Positions 8,672 to 17,863 of a stretch of 64,000 nucleotides of DNA are shown piece after piece (the stretch's first letter is position 1; every line of letters begins with the position of its first letter). Under the pieces are notes generated by a model. The model searched no databases. It had not been told where the DNA came from and worked only from the letters and a program-made list of their open reading frames with translations. The translations under genes and the position numbers were made by a program. The DNA is from Planctomycetota bacterium (lineage in GTDB: Bacteria; Planctomycetota; PLA2; JAEUHO01). The stretch covers positions 64,001-128,000 of the forward strand of contig JANQJW010000018.1 in the NCBI GenBank assembly GCA_028281445.1, given 5' to 3'.

Positions 8672-9043
8672 CTACTTGGATCCTGCCGCGGTTCGTTGGG
8701 CCGCGTCCTGGCTTGCTCCGCCGCCCGCCGGGTTGACCTGCCAGATGGCCTGGCGGCTGAACTTGATGCGCACGTTGTTCTTGTCGTCCACGCAGAGCGT
8801 GACCGTGTCGGGGTCGACGCCGACGACCTTGCCGTGGATGCCCGCGTTCGTGACGACCTTGTCGTTCTTCTTCACGTTGCGGACCTGGTCTTCACGTGCG
8901 CGGCGTTCCTTGCCTGCGGGGCGGATCACGAGGACGTAGAAGATCAGGAAGACGATGGCCAGCGGGAACAGCAGGTCCATGAGGCCGCCCTGCGGGGCGG
9001 CATCGGCGGCCAGGATCAGAAGGCGAGTGGACACGTCGGCCAT
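8672..9043 (-). CDS. yajC: Preprotein translocase accessory subunit YajC
   Basis: YajC is a small inner-membrane protein of the SecDF-YajC complex. The product (123 residues from this start) has one strong transmembrane helix, LMDLLFPLAIVFLIFYVLVI, ending in the family signature RPAGKERR. The typical small beta-domain follows (KKNDKVVTNAGIHGKVVGVD). The ATG at 9043 gives a short hydrophobic preface (MADVSTRLLILAADAAP). The ATG at 8980, just before the helix, is an alternative, and neither has a well-spaced Shine-Dalgarno sequence. It heads the yajC-small membrane protein-secDF operon. Confidence 0.92.
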   Translation of the reverse strand: MADVSTRLLILAADAAPQGGLMDLLFPLAIVFLIFYVLVIRPAGKERRAREDQVRNVKKNDKVVTNAGIHGKVVGVDPDTVTLCVDDKNNVRIKFSRQAIWQVNPAGGGASQDAAQRTAAGSK

Positions 9044-9165
9044 CTCCCGGAAAGGGCAACATCGCCCTCGGCTCTTCCCGCCTGGGATGCGGGCATCGCC
9101 CCGTATGGTAGGGACGCATCCATCCCCAGACCCCGAATTCCTGCGGGAACATGCAGAAAGGACGC

Positions 9166-10254
9166 ATGCGAATCCTCGCGGCCATCTCCGGAGGCGTAGA
9201 CAGCGCCGTCGCCGCCGCCCGCCTCGTGCGGGAGGGTGCGGACGTCGTTGGGGTCCACCTGCGCACGGGTGTGGAGTCCGACGGCGAGGCGGCCGGCGGC
9301 GCCCGGTCCTGCTGCGGCGCCGACGATGCGCGGGACGCTCGTGCAATCGCCGCGCAGCTCGGCATCCCGTTCTACGTCGTCGACGTCGCCGATGCCTTCA
9401 CCGGCGTCATCAACGAGTTCGTCGAATCGTATGCCGCCGGACGCACACCCATTCCGTGCGTGGCTTGCAACAGGGACGTGAAGTTCGGCCGGCTGCGCGA
9501 GATCGCCGCGGGGCTCGGTGCGGGCGTCGTCGCGACGGGACACTACGCGCGTCTAGACCGCACACCGGAAGGACGCATGCGGTTGTTGTGCGCCGCCGAC
9601 GTGCGCAAGGACCAGACGTACATGCTGCACCAGCTCGATCAGGCCCAGCTTGCGAGCGCGCGCTTTCCCATCGGCGACACGGTCAAGGACGAGGTGCGCG
9701 ACGAGGCCGCCGCGCTTGGCTTCGAGGTGGCGACCAAGCCGGACAGTCAGGAGCTGTGCTTCATTCCTGCGGCAGGGCATCGCGCGTTCCTGCGCGAGCG
9801 CACGCCCGATTCGTTCGTGTCCGGTTCGTTTCACGATGCCGATGGCAACGAGGTCGGCGCCCACGACGGCGCCATCGGATTCACGATCGGCCAGCGCAAG
9901 GGACTACCGGCCGTCGGCGAACCCCGGTACGTATCGCGCGTTGATCCCACCGCCGGCCGCGTCGACATCGCACCGCGGGCGGCATTGATGTCGCGTGTTG
10001 CGACCGTGCGAGGTGTCAACTGGATCGATTGCGCACCACCCGCGCCGGGAACCATCATCGATGCGCAGGTACGGCACCGGCACGCGGCGCCGCTGCGGTC
10101 GGCGGCGATCACGGTTGCGGGGCCCGCAACGCTGCGTGTGGCGTATGCAGAGCCCGTGTTCGCGCTCACGCCCGGTCAGGCCCTGGTCGCGTACCGAGAC
10201 GGCGCGGTGCTCTGCGGCGGCACCATCGACGGCGTACCGGCGGACGAAGCGTGA
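9166..10254 (+). CDS. mnmA: tRNA-specific 2-thiouridylase MnmA
   Basis: MnmA adds sulfur to U34 of tRNA-Lys, -Glu and -Gln, using ATP and a relayed persulfide. The 362-residue protein begins with the PP-loop ATP pyrophosphatase motif ISGGVDSAVAA. The first catalytic cysteine lies in CVACNRDVKFG and the second in KPDSQELCFIP; ATGHYARLD and KDQTYMLHQL are also family marks. The C-terminal half has GFTIGQRKGL and the beta-barrel domain. The ATG at 9166 is preferred to 9151 because AAAGGA lies just before it. It is divergent from yajC and convergent with the HU gene. Confidence 0.96.
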   Translation: MRILAAISGGVDSAVAAARLVREGADVVGVHLRTGVESDGEAAGGARSCCGADDARDARAIAAQLGIPFYVVDVADAFTGVINEFVESYAAGRTPIPCVACNRDVKFGRLREIAAGLGAGVVATGHYARLDRTPEGRMRLLCAADVRKDQTYMLHQLDQAQLASARFPIGDTVKDEVRDEAAALGFEVATKPDSQELCFIPAAGHRAFLRERTPDSFVSGSFHDADGNEVGAHDGAIGFTIGQRKGLPAVGEPRYVSRVDPTAGRVDIAPRAALMSRVATVRGVNWIDCAPPAPGTIIDAQVRHRHAAPLRSAAITVAGPATLRVAYAEPVFALTPGQALVAYRDGAVLCGGTIDGVPADEA

Positions 10255-10273
10255 CGCAGCGCGCACGAAAGAA

Positions 10274-10325
10274 GGCGCCGCCGACCCGCTGCCCCCTCGC
10301 AGAGGGGCGACGAGCCCGCGGCGCC
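10274..10325. terminator. Bidirectional terminator-like hairpin between mnmA and the HU gene
   Basis: GGCGCCGC at 10274-10281 pairs with GCGGCGCC at 10318-10325. A nested hairpin CCCCTC-GCA-GAGGGG (10293-10307) lies inside. It sits between two convergent stop codons. No T-run follows, so intrinsic termination is plausible but not proven. Confidence 0.5.
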
Positions 10326-10363
10326 TCATCGGTGCGCAGGAGGCCGGAGCCTCCGGCGTCGCT

Positions 10364-10636
10364 CTACTTGAGCTTTTCCTTCAGGGCCTTGCCGGCACGG
10401 AAGGTCACGCCGACCGAAGCGGGAATCTGGATGCGCTCCTTGGTCTGGGGGTTCGTCCCCATCCGGGCCTTCCGCTCGGAGCGCCGGAACGTCCCGAAGC
10501 CCAGGATGGCGACGTCACCATCCTTGACCAAACCGTCCGTTACGGAGTCGACGAACGCGTGCAGAGCACGCTCCGCTTCCGCCTTGCTGGAACCGAGATG
10601 GCGTGCCATCGCATCGATTACTTCCGCTTTGTTCAT
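10364..10636 (-). CDS. HU family DNA-binding protein
   Basis: This 90-residue protein is a full-length member of the HU/IHF family, dimeric nucleoid proteins that bend DNA. It starts MNKAEVIDAMARHLG and has the GFGTFRRSERKAR block near residue 46. The DNA-binding arm is RMGTNPQTKERIQIPAS and the protein ends in AGKALKEKLK. The arm proline and the flanking basic residues are intact. A Shine-Dalgarno sequence (GGGAGGA) lies five bases before the ATG, and a recognisable promoter lies about 40 bases upstream. HU versus IHF subunit cannot be told with certainty, but the sequence is closer to HU. Confidence 0.95.
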   Translation of the reverse strand: MNKAEVIDAMARHLGSSKAEAERALHAFVDSVTDGLVKDGDVAILGFGTFRRSERKARMGTNPQTKERIQIPASVGVTFRAGKALKEKLK

Positions 10637-10677
10637 GGGGCTCCTCCCGCCGGCGTCTGCCCACGCCTTGCGGCGGG

Positions 10678-10705
10678 ATCCTAATCAATCCACAAGAACG
10701 ATCAA
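10678..10705 (-). promoter_or_regulatory. Putative sigma70-type promoter of the HU gene
   Basis: On the minus strand TTGATC (10705-10700) is followed after 16 bases by TAGGAT (10683-10678). This would give a leader of roughly 35 bases carrying the GGGAGGA ribosome site. It is one of the few places in the window with a recognisable -35. Confidence 0.5.
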
Positions 10706-10723
10706 ACCGGAAATCCAAACGGC

Positions 10724-13081
10724 ATGAACGCGGGCGCGCTGCGGAGGGCGGTCTTGCGGGCTTTGGCGGTGGTGCTCTGCCTGGTCGCACTGACCGATCC
10801 GCGCCCCGTCGGAGGCTCGAGCGACGCCTTCCCGGTGGCCGTGATCGACGTCTCCAAGAGCGTCGGGGCGGGGCCGCCCCGGGTGCATGCGGACCTCCGC
10901 CTGCGCACGCGCTGGATCGTCGTCGCCGACGGTGTGCAGGTCGTCGTCGGCAGTGCGGAGGCGCCCCGTCTCGGGCGCGCCGCGACCCGCCTGGGGGAGG
11001 CGCTGCGCCGGGCGGCCGAGCTCCACCCCGGCGCCGACGTCCTGCTCCTCACCGATGGCCGCGACACCGAGGGGGACGCCCTGGCCGGGGCCCGGCGCGT
11101 GGCCGCGGCCGGCGGCCGGGTGTTCGTGGCGCCGCCGCTCGATCCCGCCGCCGACGTGGCCCTGCTCTCCGCGCGCCTCCTCGAGGGCGGGCAAAGCCCC
11201 ATTATCAGGGCTGAGGTCGTCTCTTCCACGAGCGGTCAGGCGGAGATCCGGCTCAGCCGGGACGGGCGGATCGTGGACCGCCGCCCCATAGGCCTCACAC
11301 CGGGCGGGGCCCCTCTGGCTATCGAGCTGCGGGATCCGATCCCGCCGGGGGACGGCGCCGGCTACCTGGTCACGCTGGTGCCCCTGCCGGGCACGCCCGA
11401 CGACGATCCTGGCAACAACCGGCTGGCCGTGGGGCTGCGCCCGGAGAAGCGTGTCATCCTCACCTGGGGCGTGGCGGAAGCCCTCCTGGGCATCGCCAAG
11501 CCCCAGGACGTGGTCCTCCGGAGCGTCCGCGATCTGGAGGACGGGCAGCTCGAGGGCGTGGACTGCCTGGTCCTGGCGAACGTGCCCTGGCGCGAGATGG
11601 GGACCCGGCTGGCCCGGTCGCTGGAGCGCTTCGTGGCCGGCGGCGGCCGGCTCTTCGTCTTGGGGGGCCCGGATGCCTACGCGGGCGGCGGCTGGGCGGG
11701 GACCCGCTTCGAGGAGCGGCTTCTGCCGCTCCGGGTGCCGCCGGAGGACGAGACGGGGCTCGCCCTGGTGCTCGCCCTCGATCGTAGCGGTAGCACGGCG
11801 GGCACTGCGCTCGACCACCTCAAGGACGCGACCCGGCGGGCCGTGGGCGGGGTGACACCCGGGGAGCGCATCGCCGTCTTGCCCTTCGCGGCCCGTCCCG
11901 GCGAGCTCCTGCCGCCCGGGACCCTCAGCCATGGCGACGAAGCCGGCCGCCGCGTCCTCCTCGACGCGCTCGACGCGCTCGACGCGCACGGCGACACGGA
12001 CCTCGTCGCGGCGGCCCGGGAGGCCGCGCGCCGGGCGTCCGGGATCGAGGCGCGCGAGCGGCGCGTCATCCTCCTGACCGACGGAGACCCGGACGACCCG
12101 CCGGACGAAGCCGCGCTGGCTGCGCTCGCGAGCGAGCTCCAGGGACGCAACGTGCAAATCGGCGCGCTGGTTGTCGGAGATCGGGAGGCTGCGGATCGCC
12201 TGCGCCGGACCCTGGCGCGCCGGCCGGCGGATGTCCTCCTCCTTCGTGATGCGGACGCGCTGCCGCTGCGGCTGCTGCATCAGATCGGGGACCTGCGCGA
12301 CGAGCGCATGCGGCTGGGGCGCCCTTCCGGGTTCCGCCCCGTCGGCACGGCCTACCTGCCGTTCGAGAGTCGCGGCTTTCGTCCGAGTGGGATCCACCGG
12401 CTGGAGGTCGCGACCGAGCAGGGGGCACGCGCCCGCGCGCTCGCCCGATACGACAAGCCGGCCGAGACGCAGCCGACGGTGCCGTTCGCGGCGACGCGCT
12501 CGGTCGGCGCAGGGGAGGTCGTCGCGGTGGCGTGGGGGCCTGAGCTGGAGGACGCCGCGGGCCGGACAGCCTCTCTCGCGGTATTCGTTCCCTGGATCGA
12601 GCAGATGGCCTCGAGCGCCGACCGCGGCCTCGCCGGCGAGATCGAAGGCAACACGCTGGTCGTGCGTCATCCCGCCATGGCGGGCCGTGGGGCGTTGCTG
12701 GCGCGCGCTGCCGGCACGACGCAGCTGGTCGAGGTCGGCTTCGGTCTCTTCCGGGGGTCGCTGCCCGCCGGCGCCGACGAGGGCGTTCGCGTGGCGCCGC
12801 TCGACGTCCCGGACTCCGCTCGTCCGGTGCGTCTGCCCTCCCGGCCGCCCCCCGAGCAGCGCGGGGCCGGGCTCGACGAGGACGCCATGCGTGCGATTGC
12901 CGCGGCCGGCGGGGGCCGCCGCCTGGCAAGCGGCGAACAGCCGCCTGCGGCCCGAACCCAATCGGGCCCTCACCTTGCCCCTTGGCTGCTCCTTCTGGCT
13001 TGTATCCTCCTTGTGATCGAGAGGGCGGGGACCAAGCCGGACGGCGAGATGACCGATCTCAACGTATCGGAGACCCCATGA
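10724..13081 (+). CDS. Large membrane-anchored VWA-domain protein
   Basis: The 785-residue protein has an N-terminal hydrophobic segment and a first VWA-like region (about 30-135, with VIDVSKSVG and LLLTDGRDTEG). A beta-sandwich-like part follows, and then a glutamine-amidotransferase-like fold (about 240-330, with LERFVAGGGRLFVLGG). The second VWA domain, near 345-530, keeps the metal site as ALDRSGST and has ILLTDGDPDDPP. A C-terminal transmembrane helix (PWLLLLACILLVIERAG) anchors it. This layout is common in membrane proteins of Bat/aerotolerance-like clusters and in planctomycetes; the exact role is unknown. The stop overlaps the next ATG (ATGA), so it is the first of four coupled genes. 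The start has no clear Shine-Dalgarno sequence. Confidence 0.85.
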   Translation: MNAGALRRAVLRALAVVLCLVALTDPRPVGGSSDAFPVAVIDVSKSVGAGPPRVHADLRLRTRWIVVADGVQVVVGSAEAPRLGRAATRLGEALRRAAELHPGADVLLLTDGRDTEGDALAGARRVAAAGGRVFVAPPLDPAADVALLSARLLEGGQSPIIRAEVVSSTSGQAEIRLSRDGRIVDRRPIGLTPGGAPLAIELRDPIPPGDGAGYLVTLVPLPGTPDDDPGNNRLAVGLRPEKRVILTWGVAEALLGIAKPQDVVLRSVRDLEDGQLEGVDCLVLANVPWREMGTRLARSLERFVAGGGRLFVLGGPDAYAGGGWAGTRFEERLLPLRVPPEDETGLALVLALDRSGSTAGTALDHLKDATRRAVGGVTPGERIAVLPFAARPGELLPPGTLSHGDEAGRRVLLDALDALDAHGDTDLVAAAREAARRASGIEARERRVILLTDGDPDDPPDEAALAALASELQGRNVQIGALVVGDREAADRLRRTLARRPADVLLLRDADALPLRLLHQIGDLRDERMRLGRPSGFRPVGTAYLPFESRGFRPSGIHRLEVATEQGARARALARYDKPAETQPTVPFAATRSVGAGEVVAVAWGPELEDAAGRTASLAVFVPWIEQMASSADRGLAGEIEGNTLVVRHPAMAGRGALLARAAGTTQLVEVGFGLFRGSLPAGADEGVRVAPLDVPDSARPVRLPSRPPPEQRGAGLDEDAMRAIAAAGGGRRLASGEQPPAARTQSGPHLAPWLLLLACILLVIERAGTKPDGEMTDLNVSETP

Positions 13082-13731
13082 ACGAACACCGACTCCTGAC
13101 CGCCTTGCTTCTGACGTTTGCCGCGATCGCGCTCCCGGCCTGCACCTGCTGCAACTTCAACCGGCCGAAGACGTCCGAGGGCTTCAAGACGAGCGAGATG
13201 ACGCAGCAGAAGGAAGCGCCCAAGGACCGGCCGTACTACATGGCCACGCCGCAGATCCAGCAGGACATCCGCGACTTGATGGCTCGGGTGCCGGCGGCCA
13301 CGCCGGTCGAGTTCAACCAGATCGCAGGCAAGCTCGCCGCGTATGGCGAACCCGCGGTGCCGCAGCTCGTCAGCACGCTCAAGGAGCAGAGCGGCGAGCG
13401 CTCGCACATCATGTCGGCGTATGTCCTCGGCATGATCAAGGACCCGCGCTCGTTGAACGCGTTGCACGAGGCCACCTACAACCCCAGCGAGCGCGTCCGG
13501 TTCGAGGCGGCCACGTCCATGTTGCGCATGAACGACCGCCGCGGCTTCCGGACGATGATCGGAGGCCTCGAGCATCAGGATCCGCTCGTGCGCGCGCGAT
13601 CCATCCTCATCCTCGAGGAACGCACTGGGACGACCATGGGCTATCGCGCGGACGCACGGCCTCAGGATCGTGCGGCTGCGGTGTCCCGCTGGCGGGCCTG
13701 GCACGTGGAGAGCGGAGTGCAACAGGGGTGA
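13078..13731 (+). CDS. HEAT-repeat lipoprotein
   Basis: The 217-residue product has a lipoprotein signal peptide with lipobox LPAC (MNEHRLLTALLLTFAAIALPAC). The mature part is alpha-helical with HEAT-type pairs: AAYGEPAVPQLVSTLKEQ, SAYVLGMIKDPRSLNAL and RFEAATSMLRMNDRRGFRTM. The end, DRAAAVSRWRAWHV, resembles a motif often seen at the end of planctomycete HEAT proteins. It probably serves as a protein-binding scaffold at the envelope. The ATG overlaps the VWA gene stop, and its own stop overlaps the next GTG. Confidence 0.82.
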   Translation: MNEHRLLTALLLTFAAIALPACTCCNFNRPKTSEGFKTSEMTQQKEAPKDRPYYMATPQIQQDIRDLMARVPAATPVEFNQIAGKLAAYGEPAVPQLVSTLKEQSGERSHIMSAYVLGMIKDPRSLNALHEATYNPSERVRFEAATSMLRMNDRRGFRTMIGGLEHQDPLVRARSILILEERTGTTMGYRADARPQDRAAAVSRWRAWHVESGVQQG

Positions 13732-14903
13732 TCCGCGCGCCTGCCGCGACCCTCTGCCTGCTCGCCGTGCTCGTCCTGTCGGTCGGGTGTGCGGGCAGCA
13801 GCACAGGGGAGGGCGGCTGTCGCGTGGAGCCGCCGGCGCAGAACGTCGCAGTCGTCCGCGGGGACGCCGAATCGAATCTCGGCACGTACCGCGCCGCCGT
13901 AGAGCGTGACCGCGCCGCGATTCACCCGCACCTGCGCTACGTGAAGGCGATGCTGCGTCTCGGCCGTCGCGCCGAGGCGCGGCGCTACTACGAGGAGCGT
14001 GCGGCGCAGGCCGATGCGACCGACGCCGAGCGCACGATGGCCGAACGCCTCAGAACGAACGGGGCGTCGTCGGCGCTGCGGCGCGTCTACGTGGCGGCCG
14101 CCGAGCGCAACGAGCAGAGCCCGTGGTGGCGTCTGGCCCAGACCGAGGTGGAGATCGCAGAGGCCGACGCCTGGAACCGCAAGCGACTGGAGGCCGCGGA
14201 CAACGGCGATCCCGCGGAAGAGCGCCGCGCGTTCGCGCAGGCGGTCGGTGCCGTGCGGCGCGCGCAACGCGCGCTCGACAAGGCGAAGGCGATCCGTCCG
14301 TACTGCGCCGAAGTGCATCTCTACCGCGGCTTCCTGCGGTCGGTCGAAGGGGACCTGCATGCCAGCGCGCCGGCCCAGAGCGCCGCGTACCGCGCGGCGG
14401 TCGCCTCGTTCGATCAGGCCGTGCGCACCGACCCGACCCTGGTCGAGGGCTGGGGCGGACTGGGGGATGCGCGCTTTCGGACCGGCGATGCCGGCGGCAG
14501 TCTGGCGGCCTACCTGCAGGCTGTTCGCCTGGCGCCGGACAACGCCCAGTGGCGCACGTCGCTGGGCGTCACGTTGCACGAGCTCGAGCGCCTCGACGAG
14601 GCCGCCGTCCAATACCGCGAAGCCGCGCGGCTCGAGCCGCACGACGCCGATCCCCTCATACGGCTCGGCGACGTTCGCGCCGACGCGCGCAACTGGAACC
14701 TGGCGCTCGACGCGTATCGCGAGGCCCTGGATCGCGACGCCGATGCGCTCGAGGCCTACGTGAAGATGGGCACCGTGCTCGAGCACCGCGGCCAGCGCGC
14801 CGCCGCACGCGCCGTCTTCGAGCGCTACGTGGCGCAAGGCGGCGAGCGCTCCGCCGTGGTCGAACGGCGGATCGAGCGCCTGCTGCGCCTGGAGACGCGA
14901 TGA
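13728..14903 (+). CDS. TPR-repeat lipoprotein
   Basis: The 391-residue protein starts from GTG in a GTGA overlap. It has a lipobox-like VGC after a hydrophobic stretch (MIRAPAATLCLLAVLVLSVGC). From about residue 50 on it is helical. Clear tetratricopeptide repeats lie in the second half, for example AVASFDQAVRTDPTLVEGWGGLGDA, with the following repeats in register and ending near LEHRGQRAAARAVFERYV. TPR proteins bind partner proteins. It is third in a coupled set of envelope genes, so it may assemble with the HEAT and VWA proteins. Confidence 0.82.
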   Translation: MIRAPAATLCLLAVLVLSVGCAGSSTGEGGCRVEPPAQNVAVVRGDAESNLGTYRAAVERDRAAIHPHLRYVKAMLRLGRRAEARRYYEERAAQADATDAERTMAERLRTNGASSALRRVYVAAAERNEQSPWWRLAQTEVEIAEADAWNRKRLEAADNGDPAEERRAFAQAVGAVRRAQRALDKAKAIRPYCAEVHLYRGFLRSVEGDLHASAPAQSAAYRAAVASFDQAVRTDPTLVEGWGGLGDARFRTGDAGGSLAAYLQAVRLAPDNAQWRTSLGVTLHELERLDEAAVQYREAARLEPHDADPLIRLGDVRADARNWNLALDAYREALDRDADALEAYVKMGTVLEHRGQRAAARAVFERYVAQGGERSAVVERRIERLLRLETR

Positions 14904-15475
14904 TCGCGCGCGCGGTTGCTTGCCTTGCCGTGCTGATGCTTGCGGCATGCGGAGCCCGGTCGGATGAGAACGCCGATCCGGAGGTGTGGCGCGCCAAGGC
15001 GGACGAGCTCTATGCGCAGGCCAGTGCGCTGGAAGGCGAGCCGCTGAGCGCGGAGCCGTACGCCGAGGCTGCCGTGCACTACCGCGGCGCCTTCCGGCTC
15101 GAGGACCCGATCGCGGAACGCGCGCCGCAGCGCGCACTGCTGGCGTTTCGTATTGCGCGCTCGATGGCGCGCGCCGCCCGTGTGAATCCCGTGCACATGT
15201 ACAGCGAGTACCGCGCGCGCGACGCGCTGTTCTGGCTCGACCAGGCGCATGCGATCAACCCGGCCATGCGCCAGGTCTGGTTCGAGAAAGCCCGGGTGCT
15301 CGAAAGCCCACCGCGCGTCACGCGCGATCTTGCCGGTGCGCGCAGCGCCTATGAGCGCTACCTCGCCGACGCGGAGCGAGCAGAGGCCCTGCCGCCGTCG
15401 GAGACGGAGCGCGTGGCGCACGCGCGCAAACGCATCGAGGCCATCACCGCCGACCTCGGACCGGAGCCGAACTAG
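14900..15475 (+). CDS. TPR-like lipoprotein
   Basis: The 191-residue product begins MIARAVACLAVLMLAACGAR, with a good lipobox (LAAC). The rest is helical with loosely TPR-like pairs such as EPYAEAAVHYRGAFRLEDP and LAGARSAYERYLADAERAEAL. Its ATG overlaps the preceding stop as ATGA, which decides the start. Its stop faces that of the C25 peptidase, nine bases away. It closes the VWA-HEAT-TPR-TPR operon; no enzymatic motif is visible. Confidence 0.8.
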   Translation: MIARAVACLAVLMLAACGARSDENADPEVWRAKADELYAQASALEGEPLSAEPYAEAAVHYRGAFRLEDPIAERAPQRALLAFRIARSMARAARVNPVHMYSEYRARDALFWLDQAHAINPAMRQVWFEKARVLESPPRVTRDLAGARSAYERYLADAERAEALPPSETERVAHARKRIEAITADLGPEPN

Positions 15476-15484
15476 CGCCCCGAG

Positions 15485-17857
15485 CTACGGCAGGACGTAC
15501 GCACCCTGATGCACGTCGTTGCCGGCCGTGCTCCACGCCTTGACGACCAGGCCCTTCGGCTTGCGGCCGCCGAGCGGCAGCCGCAGCTCGCCGCGGCCGT
15601 CCTTCAGCGAGACATCCTGCCGATGGATGGCCCAGTTGTTCATCGCTGCGTGCTTCTTGCGAATCGCGGGAAAGGACGCGGGGTCGCCGGGATTGGCAAC
15701 CGGCTCGCTGTCGCCGGAGTTGCGGTTGCGCGGCAGCTCCAGGGAGACATGGACGAGTGCCTCGTCCGGCAACGGGGCTGCCAGACGCACGACGATCGCG
15801 TCCCCCTCGACAGCCGCCTCGACGCGAACGTCCTCCTTGGGGAACGCGATCTTGAGCGCCGGATCGCCCAGCAGCGTGTACATCATGGCGCCCTCGACCG
15901 CGAGGTGCTCGACCTTGGAGTTGCCGATCAGTCCGCGCAGCACCATCATCTCCACTCCGCTCATCACGTTCCCGGAGAGCACCATGTCGCGCGCTGATGT
16001 GAGGATCTGGCCGAGGCGCGGCGGGGCGCTCGCGTCCTCGGGTCGCGCGATACGCATGGCAATGGCCTGTCCCATGAGGCCGTTGAAGGCGGGGTGGCAA
16101 ATGCGGCTCGCGCCCCAGTAGGCGACGGGGCCGGCCGGTCGCTTCATCAAAGCCTCGCCGACGCCGTCCTGCATCGCGTCGAACTGCGCTGTCGTGCAGG
16201 CGATGACGAAAACGACGGGCAGCGTGCCCTTGATGTCGATCTGCTCCGCGTCGTCGATGTGCAGGATGCGGTGCCGCACGCCCTTGACGCGCAAGGTGTC
16301 GAATCCTTCGGCGAATCCGTGACCGACATAGCTGAAAAACAGCGCGCCCTCGTTGAGGCCGGCGATCACCTTCTCGTTGAGCTCGGGCGGAGGCCAGAGG
16401 AAGGGCGAGGACGTACTGGCATAGGTGGCTTCGATGTCGAAAGCGGGCGCGAGGTGCTCCGTCAGGATGCCGCGGAACTTGTTCTCGATGACACGGTCGA
16501 TGAAGGGGCTGAAGCGTGCCTCGCTCGTGATGAAGCGGCACATGCGCCGTGAGGCATCCGCGGGCGGTCTTGTTTCGTAGCGAATCAGGCGGTCGACGAA
16601 GGCGCGCATGGGGCCGGCTTCTCGGAACGGCAGGCGACCTACGGGGGGCGACCCCTTGATCTCGCCGTCGGCCGCGACCACGTAGAGCGGGTCGGACGCC
16701 GTCGCCCCGTTGTAGATGCTGCGCGTCATCAAGGTCGGAATCGTGACCTCCGGCGCCAGGTCCGTGCGGTCGAAGGTCGCGTCCCCGGCCAGCACCAGAT
16801 ACTCGAGCGGCGCGTCCGGCCGCGCCATCAGGTCGAGCACGAACGCGCGGATGGCGAGCGGTGTGTGCTCTCCAAATCCGTAGCGCTCGTAGACAGCCGC
16901 AACGGGCACGACAGCAGAGGGGGTGCCGGTTGCAATGCGGTGTTTCGCCAGCCGCTCCGACTCCTCCATCAGGGCGGGGACGGAGAGAATCACGTGGCGC
17001 GCGGCGCCCGCGGCCGCCAGCGGATCCGGCACGGCGCCGTACGCCACAGGCGTCAGCGTCCGCACGGACGGCGGGGCCGCCTCGTCCTTCGCGCCGTCCA
17101 CGGCAATCGCGTCGATCCACACCGTGCCACGTCCGGCGGAGACGTCGCGCGGCGGTGGCTTCGGAATCGGCGGTGAGGCGTCGGCGAGGACGAGCTTGGC
17201 CACTTCGCGCGTCACGCTGTTGGCCGGCACCTTCCATGTCAGGATCGCACCGCGCGCCGCCGAACCCGTCGTGCGCTGCGTCCCGAGGTCCGTCTCGCCC
17301 CAACGAGCCGTCAACGCGACCGCGCCCTTGTGCGCCGTTCGGATGTGGACCGCGAGCTCGAGCTGCACCTCCGGCGACCGTCCGCCCGGGCTCAGGGATA
17401 AAGACGTCGACTTGCCCTGCGGCACGCGAGCCAGGTACCAGACCGGCGCCGACGCGCTGTAGACCTCGTGGCGGCCGCTGGCGAGCGGACCGTAGAAGCG
17501 ATCGGTCTCGAGCCGGTACGCGCCGACCACCGGTTCCGGATCGGGCTTCTGCCCGGCCACGGGCTCGGGGTGGACCCAGAAGCGGTAGGCCGCGTGCACC
17601 GTGTGTGCCCCCGCCGTACCGACGGCGTCGAAGCGCAGCGCATCGTCTTCCACCCAGCTGTGGACCCTCTTGCCGCGCCGTCGCACTTCGACATGCGCCG
17701 CAGTAGGGGCTCCGAGCTTCGTCAGCGCGGTCCCGGGTACCGCGATGGGCCCGTCGCCGCGAACGTAGGCCTGGGCAATCACACGGGGCCCGTCGGCAGC
17801 GAAGGCCGCCGGGGAAGCGAGACACGGAAGCAACGCGAGAACCAGAGCACGGGGCAT
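15485..17857 (-). CDS. Secreted C25 (gingipain-type) cysteine peptidase
   Basis: The 790-residue protein has a signal peptide (MPRALVLALLPCLASPAAFA). A long beta-rich N-terminal region is followed by a C25 peptidase domain at about 280-620. The catalytic pair appears as SYVGHG (His near 512) and VIACTTAQFD (Cys near 553). YLVLAGDATFD and DPLYVVAADGEIKGSPPVGRLPFR are typical of the family. A short C-terminal beta domain follows (DALVHVSLELP region). C25 enzymes are extracellular peptidases, and in Bacteroidota the type IX machinery uses a relative. No secretion-tag domain is evident here. The ATG follows TAGGAT by six bases. Confidence 0.88.
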   Translation of the reverse strand: MPRALVLALLPCLASPAAFAADGPRVIAQAYVRGDGPIAVPGTALTKLGAPTAAHVEVRRRGKRVHSWVEDDALRFDAVGTAGAHTVHAAYRFWVHPEPVAGQKPDPEPVVGAYRLETDRFYGPLASGRHEVYSASAPVWYLARVPQGKSTSLSLSPGGRSPEVQLELAVHIRTAHKGAVALTARWGETDLGTQRTTGSAARGAILTWKVPANSVTREVAKLVLADASPPIPKPPPRDVSAGRGTVWIDAIAVDGAKDEAAPPSVRTLTPVAYGAVPDPLAAAGAARHVILSVPALMEESERLAKHRIATGTPSAVVPVAAVYERYGFGEHTPLAIRAFVLDLMARPDAPLEYLVLAGDATFDRTDLAPEVTIPTLMTRSIYNGATASDPLYVVAADGEIKGSPPVGRLPFREAGPMRAFVDRLIRYETRPPADASRRMCRFITSEARFSPFIDRVIENKFRGILTEHLAPAFDIEATYASTSSPFLWPPPELNEKVIAGLNEGALFFSYVGHGFAEGFDTLRVKGVRHRILHIDDAEQIDIKGTLPVVFVIACTTAQFDAMQDGVGEALMKRPAGPVAYWGASRICHPAFNGLMGQAIAMRIARPEDASAPPRLGQILTSARDMVLSGNVMSGVEMMVLRGLIGNSKVEHLAVEGAMMYTLLGDPALKIAFPKEDVRVEAAVEGDAIVVRLAAPLPDEALVHVSLELPRNRNSGDSEPVANPGDPASFPAIRKKHAAMNNWAIHRQDVSLKDGRGELRLPLGGRKPKGLVVKAWSTAGNDVHQGAYVLP

Positions 17858-17863
17858 CGCCGC

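Noticed and set aside
10685..12973. Long minus-strand frame opposite the VWA gene
   Set aside because: Low-complexity Arg/Pro/Gly composition without motifs; the plus strand encodes a recognisable VWA protein with operon overlaps.
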